Assembly (NCBI GenBank): GCA_009733575.1
Contig: ML769718.1
Location: forward strand, 1 to 64,000
Direction: 5' to 3'
Source of the DNA: Gymnopus androsaceus JB14
Taxonomy: Eukaryota > Basidiomycota > Agaricomycetes > Agaricales > Omphalotaceae
DNA length: 64,000 nt
The notes beneath the pieces were generated by a model that worked only from the letters and a program-made list of their open reading frames with translations, searched no databases and was not told the DNA's origin. This document shows positions 22,354 through 34,000 of the stretch, piece by piece. The position numbers and the translations under genes were made by a program. Position 1 is the stretch's first letter. Every line of letters begins with the position of its first letter.

Positions 22354-23245
22354 CGACAAAGTTGTTATGCCACACCAAACCCAAGCACCCATGGCACTGG
22401 TTGTTTTGGAGTTGGAAGGCTGGTGCGGATGGGGATTACGACTCCAAGCCACGCAGGAGTCAGCAGCAGTCGGGGTACCCTCAATCTCAGCTTAATGGAA
22501 GGGCTCACACAGCTGCTCAGACAAGTCGTATGCAGGAATGGGAGCGTGATGCTGGGCATCATCAGTAGTACGAGTACCCGAGCTTGAACGGGAACGATCT
22601 TTCTTCTTCTAATCATAACTACAGCAACAACAACAAAAACCACTTGATTGGTAATCAGCTGTTCTCCCTCCTTCATCTACACCGCCGGCTGCGCTTCGCC
22701 ACTATCAGCATAACAGCATGAGTATCCCGAAATCAAGTAACATCACAAATGATATCATGTGCATGACCTCTCAAACAATCCAGCCTCAGTCGGAGCATTC
22801 GAAACACTTACACAGATCTACCAACTCTGTCAGCAGCATTAACAGCGACAGCAAGAATCACAACAACAACAACAGCAATAATCATCTTCATTTGCACTCT
22901 GACATGAACAACATAAATCGTACTCGTACTTTAGATGGAGGAGGTTCCTCCTCATACTCGGACCCGGCCTCTGCTAATCATCATCATCATCATCATCACT
23001 ACTGCCACAACCACAATTATCCTAATAACAAAGCTGGTGGCGACTTGTTCCTAAAGACCAAATTTGATGACTCGTATGACTGTGTGGTATACAATGTCCC
23101 CCAGACTTCGCCTACACTGGTCTCTCCAGTGTTGACCTACTCTTTGAGGGGATTTGGGGTGACGCTCAGCCCTTCTACGCCATATGTTGGGTTTGGTGCT
23201 GCGCCAGAAGCTGCTCTTAATGGCCATGAGAAATTCCAGGGATGA
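22354..23245 (+). pseudogene. Decayed His/Asn/Ser-rich gene
   Basis: The 175-residue frame at 22718-23245 is Ser/Asn-rich with a run of eight His, ending in a more ordered tail (LFLKTKFDDSYDCVVYNVPQ). Protein-like sequence continues upstream in frame (PPAALRHYQHNS) and then, after shifts and one stop, as DYDSKPRRSQQQSGYPQSQL near 22430. The 6.2-kb element sits directly 5' of it. Low-complexity composition suggests a regulatory protein, but I do not recognise a family. It is probably a pseudogene because of the shifts. Confidence 0.45.
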
Positions 23246-23433
23246 GGTATGGAGATGGAGGTTGAGGTTGGGATGGAAGGTAGAGGGATGCCTTTGCTCT
23301 TGCTTTATCATTGTCTTGTCATCATTGTCATTGTTCTGTCTTCTTTTTTGGCTTCACACATGCACACATCTTTGAGGTATTCCCTTCACTTGTTCTCTCT
23401 CGCATGCTTTCCCAAGTAGGGTAATGCTAATTA

Positions 23434-24000
23434 GTCCCAGGATGTCAATAAAATTGTTAATAACATCGACCCTCTGGTGTGACTTTTTAACACTAGTGAA
23501 TAACATGTTGATAACATATGCGGTAAAATGCGATTAACTGGCAAAAAAATGACTTTTTAACATGTTATTAACATGTAAGTATGTGAATAAATCTGAAGTG
23601 TTAATCCCAGTCGGTTCAGGTAGCCTTCAAGGACATTGGCCACCAAGCCAATACCCTTTTTTCCGCGCTCTTCAATGGTAATGATACCATCTCCGGTGGT
23701 CCATGATTTCCACCCGAAGACATTCTTCAGTGTCTTATTGATAGCTCGCACTTTATCTTCCGTCCGTTGAAGAAACGCACCATCAGGCTGGAAGTTGTGA
23801 AATGGATATTTTGGCCGTTCACCATGCTGCGGTGTGGGCAGAGTAGATGGAAGGTTGTTGGTGAGCGTACAAAGCCAGAGCAGCTTTTTTTGAATGTCCG
23901 CGGGGAGTTCATCACTGTCACCAATCTTAATGCGAAGAAGTATGATGGAAACTGAAAGATGTATTAGGCCATCGGCGAAGCGCTCGGGACTAATTAACAA
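23434..24000 (-). CDS. Uncharacterised protein fragment
   Basis: A 147-residue frame at 23557-24000 contains RIKIGDSDELPADIQKKLLWL, a Pro-rich GERPKYPFHNFQPDG, then VFGWKSWTTGDGIITIEERG and LVANVLEGYLNRLGL. Composition and predicted helices look like a genuine protein exon rather than chance. I do not recognise the family. Short inverted repeats (CTAATTAGTCCC at about 23430 and GGGACTAATTAA at 23987) bracket the region, so it may be cargo of a small element. No start or splice sites could be fixed. Confidence 0.35.
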
Positions 24001-26060
24001 ATCTGAATTAATCCGACTTATTAGCCCTAACCTATTCCCAAGTATATGTTACCAGTATCCATGATCTTTTTGCACAGAATTCTCCACTCGCATTGAGTCT
24101 GAGTTGTTTTTTTTTTTTGATTAAGCACAGCTAGCCATCATCATCAACTCTCGATATGCAAATCAACATGTCAGTATAGAAAAACTGATTCAATTCTTAT
24201 CTGGGAGCTCTAAGATTTTCAGAGTAGCTACCTATTCTCTTAATGACTTTCCTCAGAACATTTTGAGATTTTAGTGCAAGTTGAGCTGGTGCCAGAAGGT
24301 GCCGATGATGGCATTCAACATAGCGGGGAAGTGCAAACGTGACATCCAGTGACTTGAGCGCTTGAGTAGTAAAGTCATGGTGCCGTTGATGCCGAAACAT
24401 ACTCAAAACCCTCAACTTTCTGAACCTCGGTAAACTCCAAGGCTTTCCTTGCGCTTTCTGACTACATCAAGCCATCCAATCTACCGGTAGCCAACATATC
24501 TTGATCCTGTCTAGACCGCTAAGCTGTCCGATTTTTTCTACTCTCAAAATCAATTCATTTTCAAAAGTCACGCTGCATGCAACCATGGTTTTCAACACTT
24601 TAGAAAATCCTGAATTCTTTCTACTGCACAGCTTAGAATTCTGAATAGACAGTCCTTTGAAGATATGATCAAGCTGTACACGGTATAATTCTCAAGGGAA
24701 ATGTTCCAAAATTGAGGGCAGGAGAAATGATTTTCTCTATGATTTGCATTTCTAGGGTGCCTATAGTAGCCTTTGTTCTTTCCCTTTGTTTTTTTGTTGT
24801 TTTCATTGTCTGCACTTCTTGCCCTCCTCAAATGGCTCCCTAAAAATTGTATCCCATTGCATTATAGTTGTATGAACTGAACTACATACATACATACACT
24901 TCCTAGCTAGCAATTACTTAGAATACTTTAGCTTACTGTATAGCTTATTCCTATGGCTAAAAAATGACCTTGTTTTTGTAATGTAGATATACAGTAAGTA
25001 TGCTATCAATATCTGATTTTGAAGGGAATGGGTTTGAAGACCCCAAGGTTCTGCAGTGCCCGATATTGCAATTCGGAAAGAGAATTATTTCCCAAGACCT
25101 TCCTATGGTTGAATCTGACCTATCTTTAAGTTTTATACAAGCAATCTTGCAAATTGTTTCACGCAACACCAAGAGAACTACATTTTCACATACTTTTTGG
25201 GCTGTTGCAATTGGTATTATGTTAAGCTACCCGATGTTGATGATGCCTCATACAATGGTGATTCCCCTGTTCCAGCCTACCCTCCTGCTGAAGTCGGACA
25301 TGCAACTGAAGCAAATCATTTGTTGGCATTTGTCAAGTCAACTACTATCTGTCATGTTCAGCAGTGGAATCTGAAAGCCAAGACTCTGGGCTTGGACCCC
25401 AATTCGTCACTTGTGCTTGGTTTTCTCACCACACATGCCAGTTGTACCTGGTGTTCCTCCTAACTGGCAATAACATTGTTGAAATACTGGAGGCATTGGT
25501 GACTGAGGGCTCTTCGGAACAATCTTGGGTTAGGACCGGCACATCACTCTTCACCTCCGCCTGATGTATTATATTGCGAGAGAGATTGCAATGAGTAACG
25601 TGAGTCCGCCAATGAACCCACCTATTATGGATCATAGATGACCTTTGGAATCATTAGCAGTGTTGTCAGTAGACCATCCAGATGCAAGAGTTCATGTACA
25701 ATGTACAATAGTGAGCATTGGCGTTGAATGCACTGATGATCCCATTGGTGGCATTACATAGCACATTCATTGTGAGTGTCATATTGACAAGACTGGAATG
25801 CCTGTATGCTTCAACTTATGGGCCTTCAGATTGTTAAATTGTGAATGCTCAAGAGGTTCATGTCCTTGGTGGTGGTATTGAGGTTGATGAGGATGGAGAC
25901 TATGATATTGAGTTTGAACATGATGCAGATGGTCTTCTGATCAAGCATCTAGATAGTCTTACAATATCTGAGAACTACAGGGAAATGCAGAATAATATAG
26001 GAACTGTAGAGTACTGTAGTATGTAGAGTACTATGTAAATTTTATGTTCTTTGACTTAAA
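24001..26060. other. Region with scattered gene remnants only
   Basis: Short plus-strand frames at 25197-25463 and 25841-26026 (DEDGDYDIEFEHDADGLL) look protein-like but are separated by stops. No family was recognised. A T-rich tract lies at 24108-24119. Confidence 0.4.
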
Positions 26061-26079
26061 AAATGACTAGGGTGAAACA

Positions 26080-26650
26080 AGGTGGGCAGCTGCCTATGTA
26101 TATTTTCATATAAATCTTAAAAATGATTAGAATGAAGGTGGGCAGCAATAATTCATGTATGGTTGTATCCCTTTGTTGATATATATATTACAAGTAACAG
26201 TGTGGAGTTGCTGTTGATGATGTAAATCCACTAAGGTCTTGGCTTATAACTTATGTTATTGTGGCCATATTCATTATTGGTGTTGTGTATATACTGGCAA
26301 GAAGGTGATGAAGGATAAGGTCATCCACAGCTGGATCCATGGCCAGGAATATGGGCAGCTGCCTTGAAATATCAAGTAGTATTGTGTCAGTAAGATAATG
26401 TATATACTCATGAAATTAATGAAGAATATATGAAAAAATGATAGGGGAAATTCTGGACCAAATTGGTGAAAAACAGCAGGCAGCTGCCCAGAGGGACCCC
26501 GGACACCTGTGACATGTGACAAGTTGGGCAGCTGCCTGGTAGGCAGGGCAGTGATTTTGATCAAGACAGGATTGGTGGGCTGCTACCTGGAAAAATTGAG
26601 CACAGGTGGGCAGCTGCCTCACTGAAATATTGGCTGGGCAGAATGCCCAA
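26080..26650. repeat. Dispersed GGCAGCTGCC motif cluster
   Basis: The self-complementary word GGCAGCTGCC or close variants occurs about six times, usually as GGTGGGCAGCTGCC, near 26085, 26353, 26471, 26525 and 26606, with degraded copies near 26140 and 26572. The spacing is irregular. The first two occurrences also share an upstream AAAAATGA(C/T)TAG block. Confidence 0.75.
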
Positions 26651-26703
26651 AAAAGTAACCTCTCAGGATAGTTTAGGTACATCAGTTTTCTATCCTTACT
26701 TGG

Positions 26704-27698
26704 TCATATATAGTGGTTGCCTGAAGTGCTCGCTGGAGTCTCAACATCCATGTGACTAGGAAGGATCCCGAGGGCATCAAGAACCGGCTCAGCCTCATTA
26801 GTGATTTTCTGGATGAGGAAGAGTAAATTTTCTTGGTCGCAGCCAACGTCAATACCCCAGAACGGACGGTTCCCATAACCCAATGTGTCCCAAAGCAGGT
26901 TGAATGTCTGTGTTTGGCAGGTAGCAGTACAAGCAAGGAAAGGCACTTCTTGGCCAGTAAACAGGCAAAGTCGGTTGAGTTGGCAGTACAGTGGGTGAAA
27001 GTCATCATCACCCCACTCATCGATGCAATGAGCTTCATCAACGATGACTGCCTTGAGCCAATGTCGAAACTTGCCATCTTTGAACAGAGCGTCAAAGCAT
27101 GGTGAAAGGGCCATCTCTGGAGACATGTACACAAGCTGGGCTGAAAGCCTGGCAGTCTTCCAGTTTTCAGCAGTATCGGAAGTGTCTTCATTGAGAACCA
27201 CCATACGGAGTCCTTTCGCAGTAGCCTGAGCTGCCTATAGGTTTATTATTACATGAAAGGTACATTAATTAGAAAAATAATACATACCTGGTCATATTCC
27301 AATGTCTTGAGGGGGCAAATGACCAGCATGACCTTTCGTTCGCCCAAGAGTGCAAGTGTCTCAAAGACGTAGCTCTTGCCATACCCAGTACCCGTGATGA
27401 AGATTGAATCTTTACCCTCATGCACCTCCTTGACAGTTTGGATTTGCCAGTTGTCCGGGATGTAACTGAGATGAAATGTATTAATGGATAATTGTCGAAT
27501 CTCATTGGCAGTTGGTAGCGTGGCTTTTGCAGCTTTCGAAATTTTCGAGGTGTCTGTTTCAAAGGCGACAAGTGTTCCTGTGCATGTGCAGTAGAGCTGC
27601 GAGTTTTCCGTGGTGTACAATGTACTTCTGGAGTTGGAAAAGAGGTCAAAGGCTCTGGAGGCATGTTTGGGGCAATGTCCAATGCCATATTCAAGCAA
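26704..27698 (-). pseudogene. Truncated RecQ-like DEAH helicase
   Basis: Two exons (27289-27698 roughly, and 26704-27234) are joined by an intron with GTATGT...CTATAG. The product has helicase motif I, FITGTGYGKSYVFE, a motif Ia region (LVICPLKTLEYDQ), motif II, VIVDEAHCIDEWGDD, and motif III, FLACTATC. The DEAHCIDEWGD signature is close to the RecQ family, which unwinds DNA in repair. The second RecA lobe (motifs IV-VI), RQC and HRDC domains are missing; the frame ends soon after motif III in repeat-like DNA. A basic, Thr/Pro-rich N-terminus (TPEVHCTPRKTRSS) lies in another frame, so a shift is likely near 27550. This is a non-functional fragment. Confidence 0.8.
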
Positions 27699-28439
27699 AA
27701 AATCCGTTTAATACACAGGAATCTGTTGTAGTATGCACAGTTAGATCATATAGTAATAGAAACAAGATATAAAAACTCACCGAAATGCCTAAAGTTTGTA
27801 CTGAGGGTCCCAGAGCACTTCACGAATAATCAACACAGCTTGCAAAAGGGGAATCGCGCGAAATTCTGAGAGAAAACGGTTCCATTTCATGTCAAGTGAG
27901 TAAAGGAAGATATTAGAAAACTTTGAGGTCAAGCTCACCACTTCTGGTAATCCTCCAAGCCCAGTCTTTGAGATTTTCGCCACTTGTTGCCAGCACAGAA
28001 AATCACGTAATTTTGAAGACAGTTCAGACAATAGAGAGAATGGAAGGTAGTTTATTCTTGAGAGTAAGTTATTAAATAGATAATCCTCAGCCCACTAAAG
28101 GATCAGAAGGGATAGCGATGTGCGACACGTCGTCAAAGACGTTCAAGATTTATGGCACTTTGTCACAAGCCCCTTCAGCGAAGGTTGTTTGTCCTGCACA
28201 AACATTTGTTTCAAACAAATACCGGAGCCATGGGGCTTGATCCGAACCTACTTGATTAGTTCAGCGCGTTGTTGTACGTTAGTTGGCTTTTCAAAACCTC
28301 CCTCCAAATATAAACCTTGTTCATCTTGCACTGTCTGTGCCACTGTCAAGTGCTTTTTCTCTTGAATCAATTAGTAGTCGAGGAAACCTTTGACAACCTC
28401 CTTCCTCACATTAAATTAAACCTTTTGGATTGAATCTGA

Positions 28440-28495
28440 TTGGGGTGATTGTTGTTTGGTCAGTTTTCATACCCAGCACAAATCTAACTCATCAG
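28440..28495. repeat. Repeat shared with the window start
   Basis: About 55 bp starting TGGGGTGATTGTTGTTTGG and containing TTTTCATACCCAGCACA matches positions 2-56 in the same orientation with a few differences. It marks another dispersed repeat family. Confidence 0.8.
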
Positions 28496-28679
28496 CAATA
28501 TCGCAGGTAAATGATGGGACCTGTTGGGCAGCAGCTGGATATCAATGAGCAATTTGATGGATGATGATTAACCCAATTAGGCCAGCATTGGGCGGGAGGC
28601 GCAATTATGGTGGTGAGCAGGTGGCTAGGGTAGTACAGTGGACATTCAGGACTCTATATGTCTCCACCCAGGTGTGGTG

Positions 28680-28880
28680 GGCCCAACCTGCACCTGAGGG
28701 TATTTTATAGGGAAGGGTGTATCCTGCTTGCTGATGTATCCTGAAAAATGCAGAATGTCCCTCATCTGATACATCAAAGTGGCAGCTAAAGGTGGACTAC
28801 AAGAAAGTGTTCCATGTATAGTTTGATAAGATATATTTACCTTTGATATTCTAACATGATTTGCCTTTGCTAATGCCTAA
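28680..28880. mobile_element. hAT-like element end plus residual Copia LTR
   Basis: Positions 28680-28794 are the reverse complement of about 8538-8660. They are followed at 28802-28880 by the TG-end of the same LTR family seen at 1757-2118, including its ATATATTTACCTTTGATATT. The junction therefore preserves the other half of the insertion seen at 8538. Confidence 0.65.
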
Positions 28881-29052
28881 GGTGGATACCAAATCTGCAA
28901 GGGAGGTGTTCAGCAAACTTGATGTGGAGTTTGCAAAGAAGGATAGGATGAGGAAGATACTCACAGAGAGATAGAATGCCATTGACAGAGTATGTATCAA
29001 GCCCTTTGAACTTTCCCCAGCAACTGAGTCTGTCTATAGAATTGAAAATGAA

Positions 29053-29483
29053 GTGCCAAGTGGCAGACAAGAGAACACCAAATTCAATCTAGATGCCACA
29101 TTAGTGATGGACCCTGGAGATTTGGTCAAGGTCATGCCGGAATCAGAGCTAAAGGACTCGGGACTGCTCAGAGGGCACGAAGGTATGTGCTATATCCCAA
29201 TCCTTGAATCTCCACAAACTAAACATTGCCCGCAGCTCTCTCTAAGCCCAACTGGAAGCCCACAGGGGATGAAGCCAAATGGCCAATCTCGCGAATCTCG
29301 CAACTGAAGCTAGTGCGCTACAGTGCACCTATTCATGATGTTGTTCCAGTTGCTTACCATGAAAATCGCCAGCTCAAGACTGCAATATACAAGCTTGAGA
29401 AGGTGCTTGCTGCAAAGTGTGCTGAAACAAAGTGCCTGCACCTTGAACTCAAATTGTTGAAGGCTAGTAGTAGCTCAACTTAA
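29053..29483 (+). pseudogene. Uncharacterised gene fragment with C-terminal coiled coil
   Basis: Two overlapping frames read MPSGRQENTKFNLDATLVMD and later ISQLKLVRYSAPIHDVVPVAYHE, followed by a heptad-like helix (LKTAIYKLEKVLAAKCAETK) and a stop. A frame change near 29240 separates them. The shape, a charged helical tail after a short globular part, is compatible with a transposase C-terminus, but no family was recognised. Confidence 0.35.
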
Positions 29484-29734
29484 AAGTAGTCCTGTTTTAT
29501 TCCATTATCATTGTTCGAATAGACCAATGCTATTTCTGATAGACACATCAAAGTTTATATAGATGTAGATATGGTACAATAGACATGGACACATTCAAAT
29601 AGATATGGATACTCTGCAATAGACAATAGTAACAATTTCACAGACATAGACATTGATAGATGCATTTTCATAGACACAGACAGGCTTGAATAGATCATAG
29701 ATATAATAGACCTACCCTTGATTTTCCTGATGGT

Positions 29735-29922
29735 ATCATACTACCTAGTCATCCTAAATGTCCTAGGATGTCTCAGGATGTCCCAGGAGACCTGGGATGA
29801 CTAAGATACCTAAGGTGTCCAAAGTTTTACCCTTTTTCCTGGGCCAACTAGGTCACTTCAGGTTGCCTAAGAGGAATAGGGGACCTTGGATCCTCCTGGG
29901 CCCAAAACAGTTTTCTCTGATG
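29735..29922. mobile_element. CATCAG-ended CCTAGG-rich MITE, copy 2, 5'-truncated
   Basis: The right arm GGATCCTCCTGGGCCC and end CTCTGATG match copy 1, as does the internal AGGTGTCCAAAGTTTTACCC. The left terminal arm is missing. Confidence 0.75.
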
Positions 29923-29993
29923 CAACTGTGTTGTGTTTAAGGCTCTTATGCATGTAAGACTATATAAATCTTTTTGAACAATATGTAAACTAA

Positions 29994-30125
29994 ATTCCAT
30001 TATGGAGAAGATGGAATGGCAATTCCATTATGGAGAAGATGGAATGGCAATTCCATTATGGAGAAGATGGAATGGCAATTCCATTATGGAGAAGATGGAA
30101 TGGCAATTCCATCATGGAGAACCTA
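29994..30125. repeat. 28-bp tandem repeat
   Basis: Four near-identical copies of a 28-bp unit (TTCCATTATGGAGAAG plus ATGGAATGGCAA), then a partial fifth. TTCCAT and ATGGAA within each unit can pair. Open frames in it are by-products. Confidence 0.9.
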
Positions 30126-30361
30126 GAAAGGCTCTCTATCATGGAAAGCCTGGATTTCTGCTCCAGGATGGAGGCTCATGGACTGATTTGGGGTACCAAG
30201 TTCATGTATGGAATCAATTAGGTATATGACAATGCATGGACATGACTTTTGGCTTTTGCTGATGATGGCTGAGATTACCCATGTCAAACACTACTGCTCA
30301 AATCTTTGCAATGAACAACAGAAGGATATTGTAAAAATCACTGGAAAGATTTGCCTTTACT

Positions 30362-30509
30362 AGGGATGTTTCGGGCTGGCAAATTTTACCGCTCCAAATT
30401 TTGCCATAATGTATGGCAAATTTTGCTTGATAGAGCTATTCTTCGCTATGTCATGGTGTACAAAAGTAGCCATAAAATTTGGCAAATTTTGCCGGCCCGA
30501 AACATCCCT
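30362..30509. mobile_element. AGGGATGTTTCGGGC MITE, copy 2
   Basis: A 148-bp element, same ends and orientation as 3758-3927, flanked by ACT on both sides (30359-30361 and 30510-30512). It lacks a 22-bp internal segment present in copy 1 and otherwise differs at only a few positions. Confidence 0.85.
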
Positions 30510-30526
30510 ACTCAATCTATACTTTA

Positions 30527-31050
30527 GATGCAAGATTTTTAAACAATCTCAAGCAGAATAGATGATTATTGAAGAACACATTAAATAAAATCAAAACACA
30601 ATAAAAGTAATAAGCAGTATTTATGTATCAAAAGTGACATACAAAACTATGGATCAAGGAGTTGAATCCAAGAATTTCAGATGGAAGAGTCTCAGCAAAA
30701 AAAACAGCACAGGCTATTAAAAATCATAGAAAAGAATTCCTGTACTCAACCTGCACTTTGGAGGCAAGATTTGTAAACAATTTCTGGCAGAATAGAATAT
30801 CATCATTAAAGAACACAACAAAGAAAAATCAAAACACAAAAAGCATTGTTTACTTATCAAAAATGACATCCCAAACTATGGATCAAGGAGTTGAATCCAA
30901 GAATTTCAGTTAGAACAATAAAATGAAACTTAGCAAAACGCAGCACAGGCTAGGAAAACTCCGTAGAAAAGAATTTCCAGTATTTTGGATGCAAGATTTT
31001 TAAACAATTTTAAACAGAACAGAAGATCATTGAAGAACACATTACCTGTT
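30527..31050. repeat. Imperfect tandem repeat of about 220-240 bp
   Basis: Three starts of the same block (GCAAGATTT(T/G)TAAACAAT, then GAACACA) occur near 30529, 30768 and 30990. The first two full units share TATGGATCAAGGAGTTGAAT and AGCACAGGCTA. The array lies immediately 3' of the TPR-CHAT gene. Confidence 0.75.
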
Positions 31051-31061
31051 CAATCCAAGAA

Positions 31062-34000
31062 CTAAACTCCAAGATGGATAAATGGTACCCATTTTACAAA
31101 ATTGGTTTCACCAACTTCCTTTTGTAGATTTTTGGTAGCTTCATGGAGTGCATATGCTGGAGTCATTGTTGATTTATTTTCATCAGAAATGCCATGATGT
31201 CCCAGAAGATTTGCATAGACTTCATCAGCAAGGAGAGGAGCTTCCTGATCTCCAATAGACCACAGTGTAGCAATAACACTTGGGTAACCTACTGCAAGCA
31301 TACCAGCTGCAAGATGGACAGCTTCTTCAGGGAGATTTTCATCACCTGTGGCTGTCTGGCATGCAGAAAGGACTGCAAGCTGCACATTATTCAAGGACAA
31401 CTTCATCAGTTCTTTAAGCCTTAGTTTCTGATCATATAGGGCAAATGCACTGTCAAGTGGATCGTGGATATCCTGAATTCCATGGCAGGCAAAATGGATG
31501 AAATCATACTTGTCCATCTCATGCATAACAGCCTTTGCTGTTGCTGCATCATGATTGAGATGGCAAGTATACTTGCTCAAGATATGCTTTTGAATGGCTT
31601 TTGCCTCTTTAACAGTCCCAGGTAGAGGTGAAAGTCCAGGTGTATCAGGTTGTGTGACTATAAGGACAGTGGGGATCTTAAACTGACGTTGTTTGAGTTT
31701 GGGAACAGATTCCATCAAAGCTCTCAAGGTGGTGGTATATGAGGATACCACAAAATCAGAAATATTAATGTTTCTCTCTGTTGAGACACCATATATCCCA
31801 GCTGCATGAAGTGGGAGAAGGGTGAGTGGCCCTGTTGCACACCATGTAATATGAGCAATGTAATCCTGACTGTAGTCATACAGCTATAAAGGAAGTTATT
31901 AGAGCATGCCAAACTCAGAATACTAAATCTTACCACATTCTCAATCCTTGATAGAATAGGCTGGACAACATTAGACCATAAAAGATGCAAAACCAATGCA
32001 AAATGGTCATGATTGTCCCCTGATCCAATTTGTGTAGCTCGATCTCCATTTCTAATAGTGCGAACACCATTAGCATGAAGGGATGAGATCAGGTTGATAT
32101 GTAACTTGTGTGCTAGTTCCAATGAAAATTTGGGAAGAGGAACATGAACAATGTCCTGAGAAGAGCACAGAACCAATGCATCACACCGACTTTTGTCCAC
32201 ATTCACAATGATGATAGGTCCATGTGTGGCACCTAAAGCAAGCTCAGACAATTTTTTGGGCCTCATGAAGCTAGTAAAGCCATCTAAAGACCTAATCTGG
32301 CTTATAAGATCTTGATATTGAGCTGCAAGCCTGCGATGCTGCTGTGCTTCTTCTTCAGCAGTTGCTTGTTTGATTCCTGAAGCTTTATTTTCAAAGCCGT
32401 TTTGGGTGGATGTTCCTGCATTTTCCAAAGCCTGAGAAACCATCTTCAATTGATCTGCAATTTCAGGATGTTGCTGATGGAGATCATCCAATGGTGAACG
32501 CAATTGGAGTATCTGACCCCAGACAATACTGCGACCTTCATCCAGCCACTCAATTGCCAGAGGAAGATTTCCTGCAGAAATGGCACTAGCAGATGCTGCA
32601 CCAATGACCCTTCCTATATGAGGTAGCTGCTCATATCGATGGCTAACTGTTTTCCCAAGCCAGACAACTTGAGGGATTAGCTCAAAAAAAGTTTTATATG
32701 CTTGGACAGCCAAAGCTGGAGTTGAACATAGTGCAGACCAGTTTATTGCAGCTTGTAGTTTAACTTGAGGATTACCAGATGAGTGCAGACTCGCTTCCTG
32801 AAAAGCAGATAAAGCAGAATCTAAGTCAACTGGATTCTGAGAATGGCCAAATCGTAACTGATAAGCAATGCCAAGGTTATCCAACATGCCAGGCTTGTCA
32901 GCATGATCATCAGGTATCAGTTCAACTGCCTGCTTCTTGGCCACAATGGCACTCTCTATGTCACTAAACTCTCCCAGATGGCCAAATTGTGACTGATAAG
33001 CATTGCCAAGGTTACTCAACCTGCCAGGCTTGTCAGGATGACCATCAGGTGTGAGTTCAACTGCTTGTTTGTTGGCCACAATGGCACTCTCTATGTCACT
33101 AGTAAGCTCTCTCAGGTAGCGAAATCGTGACCAATAAGCAACACCAAGGTTACTCAACCTGCCAGGTTTGTCAACATGACCATCAGGTGTGAGTTCAATT
33201 GCTTGCTTGTTGGCCGCAATGGCACTCTCTATGTCACTAACCTCTCTCAGATGGACAAATCGTAAATGATAAGCATTGCCAAGGTTGCTGAACCAACTAG
33301 GTTTGTCAGCATGACCATCAGGTGTGAGTTCTACTGCCTGCTTGTTAGCCGCAATGGCACTCTCTATGTCGCTAAGCTCCCCCAAATGACCAAATCGTGA
33401 CTGATAAGCATTCCCAAGGTTATTCAACATGGCAGGTTTGTTGGCATGACCATCAGGTGTGAATTCAACTGCCTGCTTCATGACCACAATGGCACTCTCT
33501 ATGTCACTAAGCTCTCCCACATGGCCAAATCGTGACTGATAAGCATTGCCAAGGCCATTCAACCTACCAGGGTTGTCAGCACAACCATCAGGTGTGAGTT
33601 CAACTGCCTGCTTGTTGGCCACAATGGCACTCTCTATGTCACTAAACTCTCCCAGATGGCTAAACCGTGACTCATAAGCATTTCCAAGGTTACTCAACCA
33701 GCCAGGTTTGTCTGCATGACCATCAGGTGTGAGCTCAACTGCCTGTTTCATGACCACAATGGCACTGTCTATGTCACTAAGCTCCCCCAGATGGTCAAAT
33801 CGTAACTCATAAGCATTGCCAAGGTTACTCAACCAGCCGGGTTTGTCTGCATGACCATCAGGTGTGAGTTCAACTGCCTGATTCATGACCATAATTGCAC
33901 TCTCTATGTCACTAAGCTCTCCCAGATGGCTGAATTGTGACTCATAACCAGTGCCAAGGTTATTCAACCAGGCAGGTTTGTCTGCATGACCATCAGGTGT

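Noticed and set aside
29994..30229. Tandem 28-bp repeats as a CRISPR array
   Set aside because: Units abut with no unique spacers, and the genome is fungal.
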